A stretch of DNA of 44,938 bases from Cellulosimicrobium composti (GTDB taxonomy: Bacteria; Actinomycetota; Actinomycetes; Actinomycetales; Cellulomonadaceae). The stretch spans positions 1-44,938 of the forward strand of contig NZ_WMKA01000032.1 of NCBI RefSeq assembly GCF_009711085.1. Direction: 5' to 3'. Position numbers and translations under genes: made by a program. This document shows positions 25,170 to 33,739 of this stretch, one piece after another (position 1 is the first letter of the stretch; every line of letters begins with the position of its first letter). Below the pieces are notes generated by a model that searched no databases, had not been told where the DNA came from, and was given only the letters and a program-made list of their open reading frames with translations.

Positions 25170-26054
25170 TCAGCCCTCCTTCGTGCTGGTCGCGGTGCCC
25201 GACGACGCGGGCGCGGGCTGGTCGGTCGCGGCGGCGGGGCGCACGGTGCGGCGCTCGATGCGCTTGGGCGCGTCGGGGCCGACCTCGACGACGCGGTGCA
25301 CGAACACGCCGGGCAGGTGCACCTCGTCGGGGTCGATCTCGCCGGGCTCGACGAGCTCCTCGACCTGCGCGACGCACACGCGGCCCGCCATCGCGGCGAG
25401 GGGCGAGAAGTTGCGGGCCGAGCGGTGGAACACGAGGTTGCCGTGCCGGTCGCCGCGCAGCGCGTGCACGAGCGCGAAGTCCGTCGTGATGGCGTCCTCG
25501 AGCACGAACTCGGCCTCCTCCGCGTAGGACCCGTCGCGGCCGCGCGGCCCGACGCCGAACGTGCGCACCTCCTTGGGCGCGCTCGCCTGCGCGACGCCGC
25601 CCGCGCCGTCGTACCGCTGGGGCAGGCCGCCCTCGGCGACCTGCGTGCCGACGCCCGTGCGGGTCCAGAACCCGGCGATGCCCGCGCCGCCGGCGCGCAG
25701 CTTCTCGGCGAGCGTGCCCTGGGGCGTGAGCTCGAGCTCGAGCTCGCCCGAGAGGAACTGGCGCTCGAACTCCTTGTTCTCCCCGACGTACGAGCTCGTC
25801 ATCCTCCGGATGCGCCCCGCGCCCAGCAGGACCCCGAGACCCCAGTCGTCGACGCCGCAGTTGTTGCTCACCACCCACAGGTCGCGCGTGCCCTGGGCGA
25901 GCAGCGCCTCGATGAGGGCGATCGGGTTGCCGCACAGGCCGAACCCGCCGACGGCGAGCGACGCGCCGTCGGGCACGTCCGCCACCGCCTCGGCCGCGGA
26001 CGCGACCACCTTGTCCAGCCCGGTCCCTCGTGGGGACGCGATCGTGGGGCTCAT
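25170..26054 (-). CDS. scoA: 3-oxoacid CoA-transferase subunit A
   Basis: A 294-aa A subunit. Family signatures are SLAVGGFGLCGNPIALIEAL, VVSNNCGVDDWGLG and SYVGENKEFERQFLSGELE, followed by LTPQGTLAEKLRAGGAGI and FYTR-like FWTRTGVGT. The DGSYAEEAEFVLEDAI and HGNLVF motifs also fit. About 45 residues after the conserved core (TVRPAAATDQPAPASSGT) look disordered, making it longer than many members (usually about 230-250 aa). ATG 26054 overlaps the preceding hydrolase stop (ATGA). Confidence 0.93.
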   Translation of the reverse strand: MSPTIASPRGTGLDKVVASAAEAVADVPDGASLAVGGFGLCGNPIALIEALLAQGTRDLWVVSNNCGVDDWGLGVLLGAGRIRRMTSSYVGENKEFERQFLSGELELELTPQGTLAEKLRAGGAGIAGFWTRTGVGTQVAEGGLPQRYDGAGGVAQASAPKEVRTFGVGPRGRDGSYAEEAEFVLEDAITTDFALVHALRGDRHGNLVFHRSARNFSPLAAMAGRVCVAQVEELVEPGEIDPDEVHLPGVFVHRVVEVGPDAPKRIERRTVRPAAATDQPAPASSGTATSTKEG

Positions 26055-27112
26055 GCCGTGACCTCCTCGTCACTCGCGGGTCCCGGTGCGCCGCTCGTGA
26101 CGGCGTCCAGGGCTCGCAGGGTCTCGCCCGCGACGGCCTCGACGCCGGGCGGGCTCATGATGATCGTGTAGTGATTGATACCCGCTACGTCGCGGGTGCG
26201 CAGCCCCGGCAGCCGCTCGCGCCACGCGGCGAGGTGCTCGGGGGAGTAGAGCGCCTCGGGCTCGTCGAGCAGGCCGCGCGGCGCGCGCAGCAGGACGAGC
26301 GGCACGTCGAGCGGGTGCTCGCCCGTGAGCGCCTCGGCGAGCGGGCCGCCCTCGTAGAGCTCGAGCGAGTCGGCGGACACCGCCGCCGCGGACGACGCCG
26401 GGCGCAGGGCCGGGGCCTCGCCGACGAGGTCGTAGTCGACGTAGCCCGCGACGACGTCGCCCCACGGCTCGTCCCACGCGCTCGCGAACGCGGGGTGCGC
26501 GCGCCAGAACGCGCGGTACTCCTCGCGGTCGGCGAACGTGCGCGCGAGGCGCTCGACCGCGGGGCCGAGCAGCGCGCGCAGCACCTCGTCGTGCGTCGCG
26601 TCGGGCGCGAGCCCGGTGGGCGGCGGGAGCGGGACGCCGCCGTCGACGAGCACGAGCCGCGCCACGCGGCCCGGGTGGCGGTGCGCGAGCACGACGGACA
26701 CGAACGCGCCCATCGAGTGCCCGAGCGCGACGACGCTCTCGATCCCCAGCGCGTCGAGCACCGCCGCGAGGTCGTCGGCGTGCGCGCCCATGCCGTACGG
26801 GCCGGGCAGCGCGTTGCTCCGCCCGCGGCCGCGCAGGTCGGGTGCGACGACGCGCACGCCCGGCAGCGCCGCGACGACGGCCGGCCACGCGCGGTGCGAC
26901 GCCGTGATGCCGTGCACGGCCAGGACGGTGGGGACGGCACCCGGCGCCGGGCGTGCGCCGCCGGGCCGGGCGGCCGGCTCGGGGGCGTGCGGGCCGACCG
27001 GGTCCCACACGCCGACGCGCAGCCTCCCGCCCGCGACGGGCACGTCGAGCGTCGCGTACGTGTGGGTCGCGGCGGTGACGTCGCGCGCGGTCGCCGTCGT
27101 GCCCGCGCTCAC
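26051..27112 (-). CDS. Alpha/beta hydrolase, oligomer hydrolase candidate
   Basis: A 353-aa hydrolase. GTG 27112 overlaps the dehydrogenase stop (GTGA). Residues 62-68 (TVLAVHG) give the oxyanion strand; Ser133 in LGHSMGAFVSV is the nucleophile; GINHYTIIMSPP carries the catalytic His. The core resembles carboxylesterases and hydrolases acting on small esters. About 15 residues of Pro/Ala/Gly spacer precede the fold. It is cytoplasmic, without signal peptide. As it follows the 3-hydroxybutyrate dehydrogenase gene it may release monomers from imported 3-hydroxybutyrate oligomers. It is not closely similar to the second hydrolase of the operon (23320-24471), so the two may act on different chain lengths. 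Confidence 0.88.
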   Translation of the reverse strand: MSAGTTATARDVTAATHTYATLDVPVAGGRLRVGVWDPVGPHAPEPAARPGGARPAPGAVPTVLAVHGITASHRAWPAVVAALPGVRVVAPDLRGRGRSNALPGPYGMGAHADDLAAVLDALGIESVVALGHSMGAFVSVVLAHRHPGRVARLVLVDGGVPLPPPTGLAPDATHDEVLRALLGPAVERLARTFADREEYRAFWRAHPAFASAWDEPWGDVVAGYVDYDLVGEAPALRPASSAAAVSADSLELYEGGPLAEALTGEHPLDVPLVLLRAPRGLLDEPEALYSPEHLAAWRERLPGLRTRDVAGINHYTIIMSPPGVEAVAGETLRALDAVTSGAPGPASDEEVTA

Positions 27113-27867
27113 CGCGCGCTCCAGCCGCCGTCGATCGTCCACGACGCCCCGGAGACCATCGACGCGTCCGGGCCGGTGAGCCAGCCGACGAGCGACGCGA
27201 CCTCCTCGGGCTCGACGAGCCGCTTGACCGCGGACTCGGCGAGGAGCACGGTCGCGAGCACCTCCGACTCGGGGATGCCGTGCACGCGCGCCTGGTCCGC
27301 GATCTGCTTCTCGACCAGGGGCGTGCGCACGTACCCGGGGTTGACGCACACGCTCGTCACGCCGTGCGGGCCGCCCTCGAGCGCCGTCACCTTGGACAGG
27401 CCCTCCAGCCCGTGCTTCGCGGACACGTACGCCGACTTGAACGGGGACGCGACGAGCCCGTGCACCGACGAGACGTTGACGACGCGACCGAAGCCCCGCG
27501 CGTACATGCCCGGCAGCGCGGCGCGCACGAGCAGGAACGGCGCCTCGAGCATGATCGCGTGCAGCAGGCGGAAGTCGTCGGGCCGGAACTCCTCGATGGG
27601 GCTCACGCGCTGCACGCCCGCGTTGTTGACGAGCACGTCCACGTCGAGCGTGAGGTCGTCGAGCGCGCGCGTGTCGGCGAGGTCGACGACCCACGCCTCG
27701 CCGCCGAGCTCGTCGGCGAGGCGCTTCGCGCCGTCCGGGTCGACGTCGGCGACCGTGACGTGCGCGCCGCGCGCGGCGAGCTCGCGCGCGCACGCGGCGC
27801 CGATGCCGCTCGCGCCGCCCGTGACGAGCGCGCGGCGCCCGGCGAGGGTGGGGGTGGGGGCGGTCAT
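27109..27867 (-). CDS. 3-hydroxybutyrate dehydrogenase (SDR)
   Basis: A 252-aa short-chain dehydrogenase. The NAD-binding motif is ALVTGGASGIGAACA; DVLVNNAGVQRVSPIEEF is characteristic of 3-hydroxybutyrate dehydrogenases, as are VVNVSSVHGLVASPFKSAYVSAKHGLEGL (catalytic Ser, Tyr, Lys) and VCVNPGYVRTPLVEKQI. It would oxidise (R)-3-hydroxybutyrate to acetoacetate with NAD+. ATG 27867 overlaps the TetR stop (ATGA). The closely matching signature makes this gene the best guide to the operon substrate. Confidence 0.93.
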   Translation of the reverse strand: MTAPTPTLAGRRALVTGGASGIGAACARELAARGAHVTVADVDPDGAKRLADELGGEAWVVDLADTRALDDLTLDVDVLVNNAGVQRVSPIEEFRPDDFRLLHAIMLEAPFLLVRAALPGMYARGFGRVVNVSSVHGLVASPFKSAYVSAKHGLEGLSKVTALEGGPHGVTSVCVNPGYVRTPLVEKQIADQARVHGIPESEVLATVLLAESAVKRLVEPEEVASLVGWLTGPDASMVSGASWTIDGGWSAR

Positions 27868-28544
27868 CGCTCGTCTCCTTCGGTCGGGGACGCGGGCACG
27901 GGCCCGGTCCGGGGCGCGGCGAGCGCGCGCTCGATGAACTGCATGGTCTGCTCGAAGACGTGGGGCGGGACCTCGGCGGCCGCGGTGTCGTACGACGGCG
28001 GCTCGGCGCCCTCGTCCCACCGCCCGCCCCACAGGACCCAGCGCATGCCGACGATCTCGCCGATGCCCATGAGCGCCCACGCGGCGACCTCCGGGTCGAC
28101 GTCGGGACCCACCTCGCCGTTCGCGCGCGCCTTGTCGAGCCCCGTCATGTACCCCTCGACGATGCGCGAGTAGTGGCGGCGCAGCGCGCCGGGCGAGACG
28201 AACTCGGCCTGGCGCACGATCCGGTACAGCGCCGGGTGCTCGGCGGTGAAGCGGAAGAACGCCTCGAAGCCCGCGCGCTCGGCGTCCAGGCGCGTCGTGG
28301 CCTGCGAGCTCGCCTCGATCATCGCGTGCCGCACGCGCCGGTTGAGGTCGTCGACGAGCTCGTCGAACACGTCGATCTTCGACTCGAAGTACAGGTAGAA
28401 CGTGCCCTGGCCGACGCCCGCGGACTCCGTGATCTTCACGATCGACGCCTCGTGGTACCCGACCTCGGCGAACACCTGCTCGGCAGCGGCGAGGATCTTC
28501 GCGCGCGTGCGGTTGCCGCGGGCGGTGCGGGGCTGGGTGCTCAT
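27864..28544 (-). CDS. TetR-family regulator inside the operon
   Basis: A 226-aa TetR protein. Residues about 12-58 are the helix-turn-helix (AAEQVFAEVGYHEASIVKITESAGVGQGTFYLYFESKIDVFDELV). The C-terminal domain has ALYRIVRQAEFVSPGALRRHYSRIVEGY, similar to regulators of fatty-acid or acyl-CoA genes in actinobacteria. A disordered tail closes it. ATG 28544 overlaps the synthetase stop (ATGA). Being encoded inside the operon it likely represses its own transcript; the two 13-bp elements at 35014 and 35123 are the candidate sites. The effector could be 3-hydroxybutyrate, acetoacetate or a CoA ester. Confidence 0.9.
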   Translation of the reverse strand: MSTQPRTARGNRTRAKILAAAEQVFAEVGYHEASIVKITESAGVGQGTFYLYFESKIDVFDELVDDLNRRVRHAMIEASSQATTRLDAERAGFEAFFRFTAEHPALYRIVRQAEFVSPGALRRHYSRIVEGYMTGLDKARANGEVGPDVDPEVAAWALMGIGEIVGMRWVLWGGRWDEGAEPPSYDTAAAEVPPHVFEQTMQFIERALAAPRTGPVPASPTEGDER

Positions 28545-30163
28545 GAGTCCTCCGGGACGGTCACGCGCTCGACGAGCGAGCGGCGCGACACCTTGTGCAG
28601 CGACGTGCGGGGCAGGGACGGGACGAGGTCGAAGCGGCGCGGGACCTTGAAGTGCGCGAGCTCGCGGCGGCAGAACGCCTCGAGGTCCTCGGCGTCGGTG
28701 GGGAAGCCCGGGCGCGGCACGACGAACGCCGCGCCGACCTCGCCCCACCGGTCGTCGGGGACGCCCACGACCGCGACGTCCGCGACGACCGGGTGGCGGC
28801 GCAGCACGGCCTCGACCTCCGACGGCGTGACGTTCTCGCCGCCGACGATGAACACGTCCTTGAGACGGTCGACCACGCGGTAGTAGCCGTCCGCGTCGCG
28901 CTCGACGAGGTCGCCCGTGCGCAGCCAGCCGTCGTGCAGGACGGCAGCCGTCGCGGCCGCGTCGCGGAAGTACCCGGCGAACACGCCCGGCCCGCGGACC
29001 AGGAGCTCGCCCGCCGCGGGACCGTCGAGGTGCCGCCCCGTCACGGGGTCGGCGACCGCGACCTCGACGTGCGGGTACGGCGTGCCGGCCGACCCGATGC
29101 GCTCGCGTGCCTGGTCGTCGGGCAGGCACAGCACGTTGGGGCCCGCCTCGGTGAGCCCGTACCCCTGCGAGAGGGCGACGCCGCGCCGGTGCCACGTGCG
29201 CAGCAGCGGCTCGGGCATCGGCGCGCCCCCGACCACCGCGTGCCGCAGCGACGACAGGTCGGCGTCCGCGAAGCCGGGGTGCTCGGCGAGGAGCAGGTAG
29301 TTCGTCGGGACGCCCATCATCGTCGTCACGCGGCGCTCCGCGACGAGCTGGAGCACGCGCTCGGGCTCGAACGTGCGCTCCAGGACGACCGTCGCGCCGG
29401 TCCACCACGCGAGCAGGGGCTGGATGTTCCAGCCGCCCGCGTGGAACTGCGGCAGCACGCTCAGCACGACGTCGTGGCTCGTGAGCTCGACGGTGCGCGA
29501 GAGGGACAGGTTGGTCCAGAAGCAGTTGGCGTGCGTGAGCAGCGCGCCCTTGGCCGCGCCCTGCGTGCCGGACGTGAACACGAGCAGCAGCGGGTCGTCG
29601 TCGCGCACGGGCCGGCGCTCGGGCACGGGCGCCGTCCCCGTCCCCGTCCCCGTCCCCGTGACCGCCGTGCCGGCGGTGCCGTGCGTGACCCGCGGCCGAC
29701 GCGAGGGCGGCGGCACGTGCGCCTCGACGCCGCTGCGCCCGAGCTCGGTCCGCCGGGGCGGCAGCACGAGGCGGTCCAGCGCCGCGTCGGCGAGCGCCGA
29801 GAACTCCTGCTCGACGAGGACGAGCGCCGGGTCGGCCTGCTCGAGCTGCGCCGCGAGCTCCCCGGGCGACAGGCGCCAGGACAGCGGCGCGAGCACGAGC
29901 CCGGCCTGCGCGCACGCGAAGAACAGCACGACCTGGTCGGCGCTGTTGCCCGTCACCGTGGCCACGCGGTCGCCGACGCCGTACCCCGCGTCCCGGAACG
30001 CCGCCGCCAGGGCGCTCGCGCGCTCGTGCAGGTCGCGGTAGCGCAGGGTCACGCCGCGGTCGTCGACCGCGACGCGCTCGGGCGTCGCGAGCGCGCGGTC
30101 GCGCGTCCAGCGCCCGAGCGTGTGCAGGCCGTCGTGCGCGCCGGTGAGGTGCGTCGTCGTCAT
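28541..30163 (-). CDS. Acyl-CoA synthetase (AMP-forming)
   Basis: A 540-aa ANL-family enzyme. Phosphate-binding motif LLLVFTSGTQGAAKGALLTH, GYGLTEAGPNV, GWLRTGDLVERD and DRLKDVFIVGGENVTPSEVE are all present, and the C-terminal lysine is in TSLHKVSRRSLVER. It activates a carboxylic acid to its CoA ester with ATP. Here it could activate 3-hydroxybutyrate or acetoacetate directly, next to the CoA-transferase route. An unusual insertion of about 55 residues, low in complexity (VTGTGTGTGTAPVPERRP), lies between the N-terminal part and the ATP-binding motif. ATG 30163 overlaps the permease stop (ATGA). Confidence 0.92.
   Translation of the reverse strand: MTTTHLTGAHDGLHTLGRWTRDRALATPERVAVDDRGVTLRYRDLHERASALAAAFRDAGYGVGDRVATVTGNSADQVVLFFACAQAGLVLAPLSWRLSPGELAAQLEQADPALVLVEQEFSALADAALDRLVLPPRRTELGRSGVEAHVPPPSRRPRVTHGTAGTAVTGTGTGTGTAPVPERRPVRDDDPLLLVFTSGTQGAAKGALLTHANCFWTNLSLSRTVELTSHDVVLSVLPQFHAGGWNIQPLLAWWTGATVVLERTFEPERVLQLVAERRVTTMMGVPTNYLLLAEHPGFADADLSSLRHAVVGGAPMPEPLLRTWHRRGVALSQGYGLTEAGPNVLCLPDDQARERIGSAGTPYPHVEVAVADPVTGRHLDGPAAGELLVRGPGVFAGYFRDAAATAAVLHDGWLRTGDLVERDADGYYRVVDRLKDVFIVGGENVTPSEVEAVLRRHPVVADVAVVGVPDDRWGEVGAAFVVPRPGFPTDAEDLEAFCRRELAHFKVPRRFDLVPSLPRTSLHKVSRRSLVERVTVPEDS
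29634..29657 (-). repeat. Hexanucleotide repeat, four GTCCCC units
   Basis: Four exact GTCCCC units on the plus strand encode alternating Gly-Thr in the acyl-CoA synthetase linker. Units of 6 bp change length without shifting frame, so the linker can vary between strains. Confidence 0.85.
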
Positions 30164-31317
30164 GCCACCTCCTCGAGGCGCTCGCGGGCTCCCTCCCGAT
30201 CCTCCCGCGGGCGGCGGCGCGCGGCGAGGCGCGACGCGGCGCCCGCGATGCCCCCGGGCAGGAACATCACGACGAGGACGAACAGGGTCCCGAGCAGGAA
30301 CAGCGGCTCGCTGAGCGGCACGCGGAGCACCGCGGGCAGGTCCGCGACGGCCGCGGAGCTCGCGAGCGTCCCGAGCCGCTGGTCGAGGATCGTGTAGAGC
30401 ACGCCGCCGACGATCGCGCCCCACCGGGACCCGACGCCGCCGAGCACGACCATGACGAGCAGCGTGAGCGTGAAGTCGGCCGACGTCGCGCGCGGCACGG
30501 CCCCGGACTGGAGCAGGAGGTACGCCATGCCGACGACCGTCGCGAGGGTCGCGGCGAGGACGAACACGAGGAGCTTGACGAGGTACGGGCGCCCGCCGAT
30601 CACGCGCACGCGGACCTCGTTCTCGCGCGTCGCCGCGGCGACGTGGCCGGCGCGCGAGCGCTCGACCCACAGCACGACGAGGTAGACGACGACGAGCACG
30701 CCGAGCGCGAGCCAGTAGAGGTTGCGCGTGTTGAGCACGCCCACGAGCGCGTCGGGGACGTTCGCAGTCGCGAGCGCGAGTCCCTCCTCGCCGCCCGTGG
30801 CGCCGCCGGGGTTGCGGCGCACGAGCACGTTGCCCGCCTGCGCGAACGCGAGCGTGACCATCGCGAACGAGATCCCCGTGACCCGCAGCGAGATCGCGCC
30901 GACGACGTGCGCGAGCACGATCCCGCCGACGAGCACGAGCGCCGCAGCGGGCAGCAGCGGGATCTCGGTCGTGTCGAGCACGATCGCGAGCCCGTAGACG
31001 CCTGCCGCGAAGTAGAGCGCGTGGCCGAAGCTCAGCAGCCCCGCGACGCCGAACAGCAGGTGGTAGCTCAGCGCGAGCGCGCCGATGAGCCAGCACAGCG
31101 CCATCATCTGCAGCGCCCCGGGCGTGTACGTGGGGCCGGGCAGGACGCCCGGCACGTGGATCGCGAGCAGGGGGAGGCACGCGAGGAGCACGACGAGCGC
31201 GAGGCCGGCGACCGTGCGGACGATCGTGCCCGACGGCGCCCGGCGGACGGTGCGCTCGGCGCGCGGCGCGTCGTCGGCCGGGGTGGCCGGGGCCGGGGGA
31301 GCGGTCTGGGTGGTCAT
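30160..31317 (-). CDS. livM: Liv-type ABC permease (LivM family)
   Basis: A 385-aa permease of the hydrophobic amino acid uptake family. After a polar 30-residue start come about nine hydrophobic segments, among them TVAGLALVVLLACLPLLAI, LLSFGHALYFAAGVYGLAI and VLALVGGIVLAHVV-like spans. The family motifs GVAGLLSFGHA, ISFAMVTLAFAQ and LLVMVVLGGVGSRWGAIVGG are clear. It forms the membrane channel with the neighbouring LivH-type permease. The Pro-Ala-rich N-terminal extension is unusual but fits actinobacteria. ATG 31317 overlaps the LivH stop (ATGA). The substrate cannot be read from the permease. Confidence 0.92.
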   Translation of the reverse strand: MTTQTAPPAPATPADDAPRAERTVRRAPSGTIVRTVAGLALVVLLACLPLLAIHVPGVLPGPTYTPGALQMMALCWLIGALALSYHLLFGVAGLLSFGHALYFAAGVYGLAIVLDTTEIPLLPAAALVLVGGIVLAHVVGAISLRVTGISFAMVTLAFAQAGNVLVRRNPGGATGGEEGLALATANVPDALVGVLNTRNLYWLALGVLVVVYLVVLWVERSRAGHVAAATRENEVRVRVIGGRPYLVKLLVFVLAATLATVVGMAYLLLQSGAVPRATSADFTLTLLVMVVLGGVGSRWGAIVGGVLYTILDQRLGTLASSAAVADLPAVLRVPLSEPLFLLGTLFVLVVMFLPGGIAGAASRLAARRRPREDREGARERLEEVA

Positions 31318-32189
31318 GCGGCTGCCCTCCCGAGGAGGCCGGTGGGACGGACGAGGAGCACGAGCGCGAGCAGGAGCACGACGATGAGGTCGCCGTAGCC
31401 GAGGTAGTAGTTCGCGAACTGCTGCAGGACCGCGACGAGCACGGACGCCACGGCCGCGCCGGTCAGCGAGCCGAGCCCGCCGATGACGGTGACGATGAAC
31501 GCGAAGATGAGGAGCGACCCGCCGAGGTGCGGCGAGACGTACCCGAAGTACTGCGACGCGAGCACGCCGCCGAGGCCCGCGGCGGCGCCGCCGACGGCGA
31601 ACACGAGCGTGAACGCCTTGCGCACGTCGATGCCGAGCGCGGTGACCATCGACCGGTTCTCGACGCCCGCGCGGATGATGAGCCCGTAGCGCGTGCGCCG
31701 GAGGAACAGCACGATCGCGCCGAGCACGAGCGCGGCCGCCGCGATCGCGACGAACCGGTCGTTGGGCACGGGCGCGCCCGCGAGGTCGGTCGTGCCCTTG
31801 AGCCACGCGGGCCCGGAGATGAACTCCGGGTCGGAGCCCCACATGCCCTCGAACAGCGCGACGGACGCGAGCGAGAGGCCGACGGTGACGAGCACCTGCT
31901 CGATGTGCCGCTCGTACAGCGGGCGGATGAGCAGGAGCTCGGTGAGCGCGGCCGCGGCCGCGCCGACCACCGCCCCGGCGAGCAGCGAGAGCGCGAAGAC
32001 GCCCCACGAGTCCGCGCCGAGCGTGCGCGCGACGAACCAGCCGCCGAACGCGCCGAGCGTGAGGAACGAGCCGTGCGCGAAGTTCAGCACGCCCATGAGC
32101 CCGTAGATGAGCGACAGCCCGGACGCGACGAGGAAGTACAGCGCCCCGAGGCCGAGCCCCGTGACGAGGAGGAGGACGATCGTGCTCAC
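31314..32189 (-). CDS. livH: Liv-type ABC permease (LivH family)
   Basis: A 291-aa permease with about eight membrane spans. It begins LLLVTGLGLGALYFLVASGLSLIYGLMGVLNFAHG, the hallmark of LivH proteins. RRTRYGLIIRAGVENRSMVTALGIDVRKAF is the cytoplasmic coupling helix that contacts the ATPases, followed by VIGGLGSLTGA. Start GTG 32189 overlaps the LivF stop (GTGA). It pairs with the LivM-type permease. Confidence 0.93.
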   Translation of the reverse strand: MSTIVLLLVTGLGLGALYFLVASGLSLIYGLMGVLNFAHGSFLTLGAFGGWFVARTLGADSWGVFALSLLAGAVVGAAAAALTELLLIRPLYERHIEQVLVTVGLSLASVALFEGMWGSDPEFISGPAWLKGTTDLAGAPVPNDRFVAIAAAALVLGAIVLFLRRTRYGLIIRAGVENRSMVTALGIDVRKAFTLVFAVGGAAAGLGGVLASQYFGYVSPHLGGSLLIFAFIVTVIGGLGSLTGAAVASVLVAVLQQFANYYLGYGDLIVVLLLALVLLVRPTGLLGRAAA

Positions 32190-32965
32190 CGGGACACCGC
32201 CCCTTCGGCCGTTCGGTGGTCGACCTCGGCGTGCACGCCGAGCAGCTGCTGGACGCGGTCCTGGTCGTCGAGGAGCGCGCGCGCAGGGCCGGTGTGCACG
32301 ACGCGGCCCGCGTCGACGACGACGACGCGCTCCGCGAGCCGCTCGACGACCTCGAGGTTCTGCTCGACGAGCAGGATCGGGACCGTGCGCGCCGCCTCCG
32401 CGAGCGCGTCGGCCACCTCGCCGACGATGCGCGGCGCGAGGCCCTTGGTGGGCTCGTCGACGAGGAGGAGCCGGTTGGCGTTGAGCAGGGCGCGCGCGAG
32501 CGACACCATCTGCTGCTGCCCGCCCGAGAGCGTGCCGGCCCTCTGCGCCGCGCGCTGCACGAGGTCCGGGAACAGCTCCGCGACGAGCTCGCGCCGCGGG
32601 TGGGCGTCGCGCTCCGCGAGCCGCAGGTTCTCCGCGACCGTGAGCCCGGCGAACACCTCCCGGTCCTCGGGCACGTACCCGACGCCGCGGCGCACGATCC
32701 GGTCCGTGCGCTCGCCGTCGACGCGCTCGCCCGCGAGCAGCACCTCGCCGCGGCGCTCGATCAGGCCGAGCACGGCCTTGAGCGTCGACGTCTTGCCGAC
32801 GCCGTTGCGCCCCAGGACGGCCGTGACGCCGGTGGCCGGGACCGAGAAGGTGACGTCCTCGACGACCTGCTGACCCGCGATGCGCGCGGACAGCCCGCGC
32901 ACGTCGAGGACGGGCACGTCGGGCGTCGCCCCGGTGCGGTCGGTGTCGTTCCTCCCGGCGCTCAT
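32186..32965 (-). CDS. livF: Liv-type ABC ATPase (LivF family)
   Basis: A 259-aa ABC ATPase. Walker A GRNGVGKT, Q-loop region VGYVPEDREVFAGLTV, signature LSGGQQQMVSLARAL, Walker B LLLVDEPTKGLAP and H-loop region ILLVEQN are present. GYVPEDR and the short length are typical for LivF. It drives import together with the LivG-type ATPase. ATG 32965 overlaps the LivG stop (ATGA). The acidic C terminus (HAEVDHRTAEG) is not conserved. Confidence 0.93.
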   Translation of the reverse strand: MSAGRNDTDRTGATPDVPVLDVRGLSARIAGQQVVEDVTFSVPATGVTAVLGRNGVGKTSTLKAVLGLIERRGEVLLAGERVDGERTDRIVRRGVGYVPEDREVFAGLTVAENLRLAERDAHPRRELVAELFPDLVQRAAQRAGTLSGGQQQMVSLARALLNANRLLLVDEPTKGLAPRIVGEVADALAEAARTVPILLVEQNLEVVERLAERVVVVDAGRVVHTGPARALLDDQDRVQQLLGVHAEVDHRTAEGAVSR

Positions 32966-33738
32966 GCCGCCTCTCCTGCCGTGATGCCGAGGTACGCGCT
33001 CTGCACCGTCGGGTCCGCCATGACCGCGTCGGGGGTGTCGCACGCGAGCAGCTCGCCGTGGTGCATGACGGCGACGCGGTCGGCGAGCCCCAGCACGACG
33101 TGCATGTGGTGCTCGACCATGAGGACCGTGCACCCCGTGGCGTGCAGGTCCCGGATGACCTCGACGAGGCCCGGGACGTCGGCCGACGACACGCCCGCCA
33201 TGGGCTCGTCGAGCAGCACGACGCTCGGTTCCGTCGCGAGGAGCACCGCGATCTCGAGCTTGCGCTTGTCCCCGTGGGACAGGTCGCCCGCGGCGGCCTC
33301 CGCGCGGTGCGTGAGGCCCACGGTCTCCAGGTGCCGGTCGGCCTCCCGCGTCGCGGCGTCGCCGCGACGCGGGAAGCGCAGCACGGACAGGGCGCCGCCG
33401 AGGCGGCCCTGCGCGGCGAGCCGCACGTTCTCCCGGACGCTCAGGCGCGGGAACAGGCTCGACGTCTGGAAGGTGCGGCCGAGTCCGGCGCGGGCGCGCG
33501 CGGCCACCGAGGTAGTCGTGACGTCCGCGCCCTCGAGGAGCACCGACCCGCTCGTCGGGCGGTGGATCCCCGAGACCAGGTTGAAGAGCGTCGTCTTGCC
33601 CGCGCCGTTGGGACCGATCACCCCGAGCATCTCGCCCCGCCCGACGGCGAGGCTCACGCCCTGGAGGATGCGCGCCCCGCCGATCTGCAGGCCGAGGTCG
33701 CGGACCTCGAGCGCGGGGGTGGTGTGCGGCTCGCCCAC
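32962..33738 (-). CDS. livG: Liv-type ABC ATPase (LivG family)
   Basis: A 258-aa ABC ATPase. Walker A is GPNGAGKT; GLGRTFQTSSLFPRLSVRENV is the LivG-specific Q-loop region; the signature is LSHGDKRKLEIAVLLA, in which His replaces the usual second Gly, a form common in LivG. Walker B is VVLLDEPMAGV, and VLMVEHHMHVV is the H-loop. GTG 33738 follows the binding protein stop by 1 bp. It works as a heterodimer with the LivF-type ATPase. Confidence 0.93.
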   Translation of the reverse strand: MGEPHTTPALEVRDLGLQIGGARILQGVSLAVGRGEMLGVIGPNGAGKTTLFNLVSGIHRPTSGSVLLEGADVTTTSVAARARAGLGRTFQTSSLFPRLSVRENVRLAAQGRLGGALSVLRFPRRGDAATREADRHLETVGLTHRAEAAAGDLSHGDKRKLEIAVLLATEPSVVLLDEPMAGVSSADVPGLVEVIRDLHATGCTVLMVEHHMHVVLGLADRVAVMHHGELLACDTPDAVMADPTVQSAYLGITAGEAA

Positions 33739-33739
33739 G

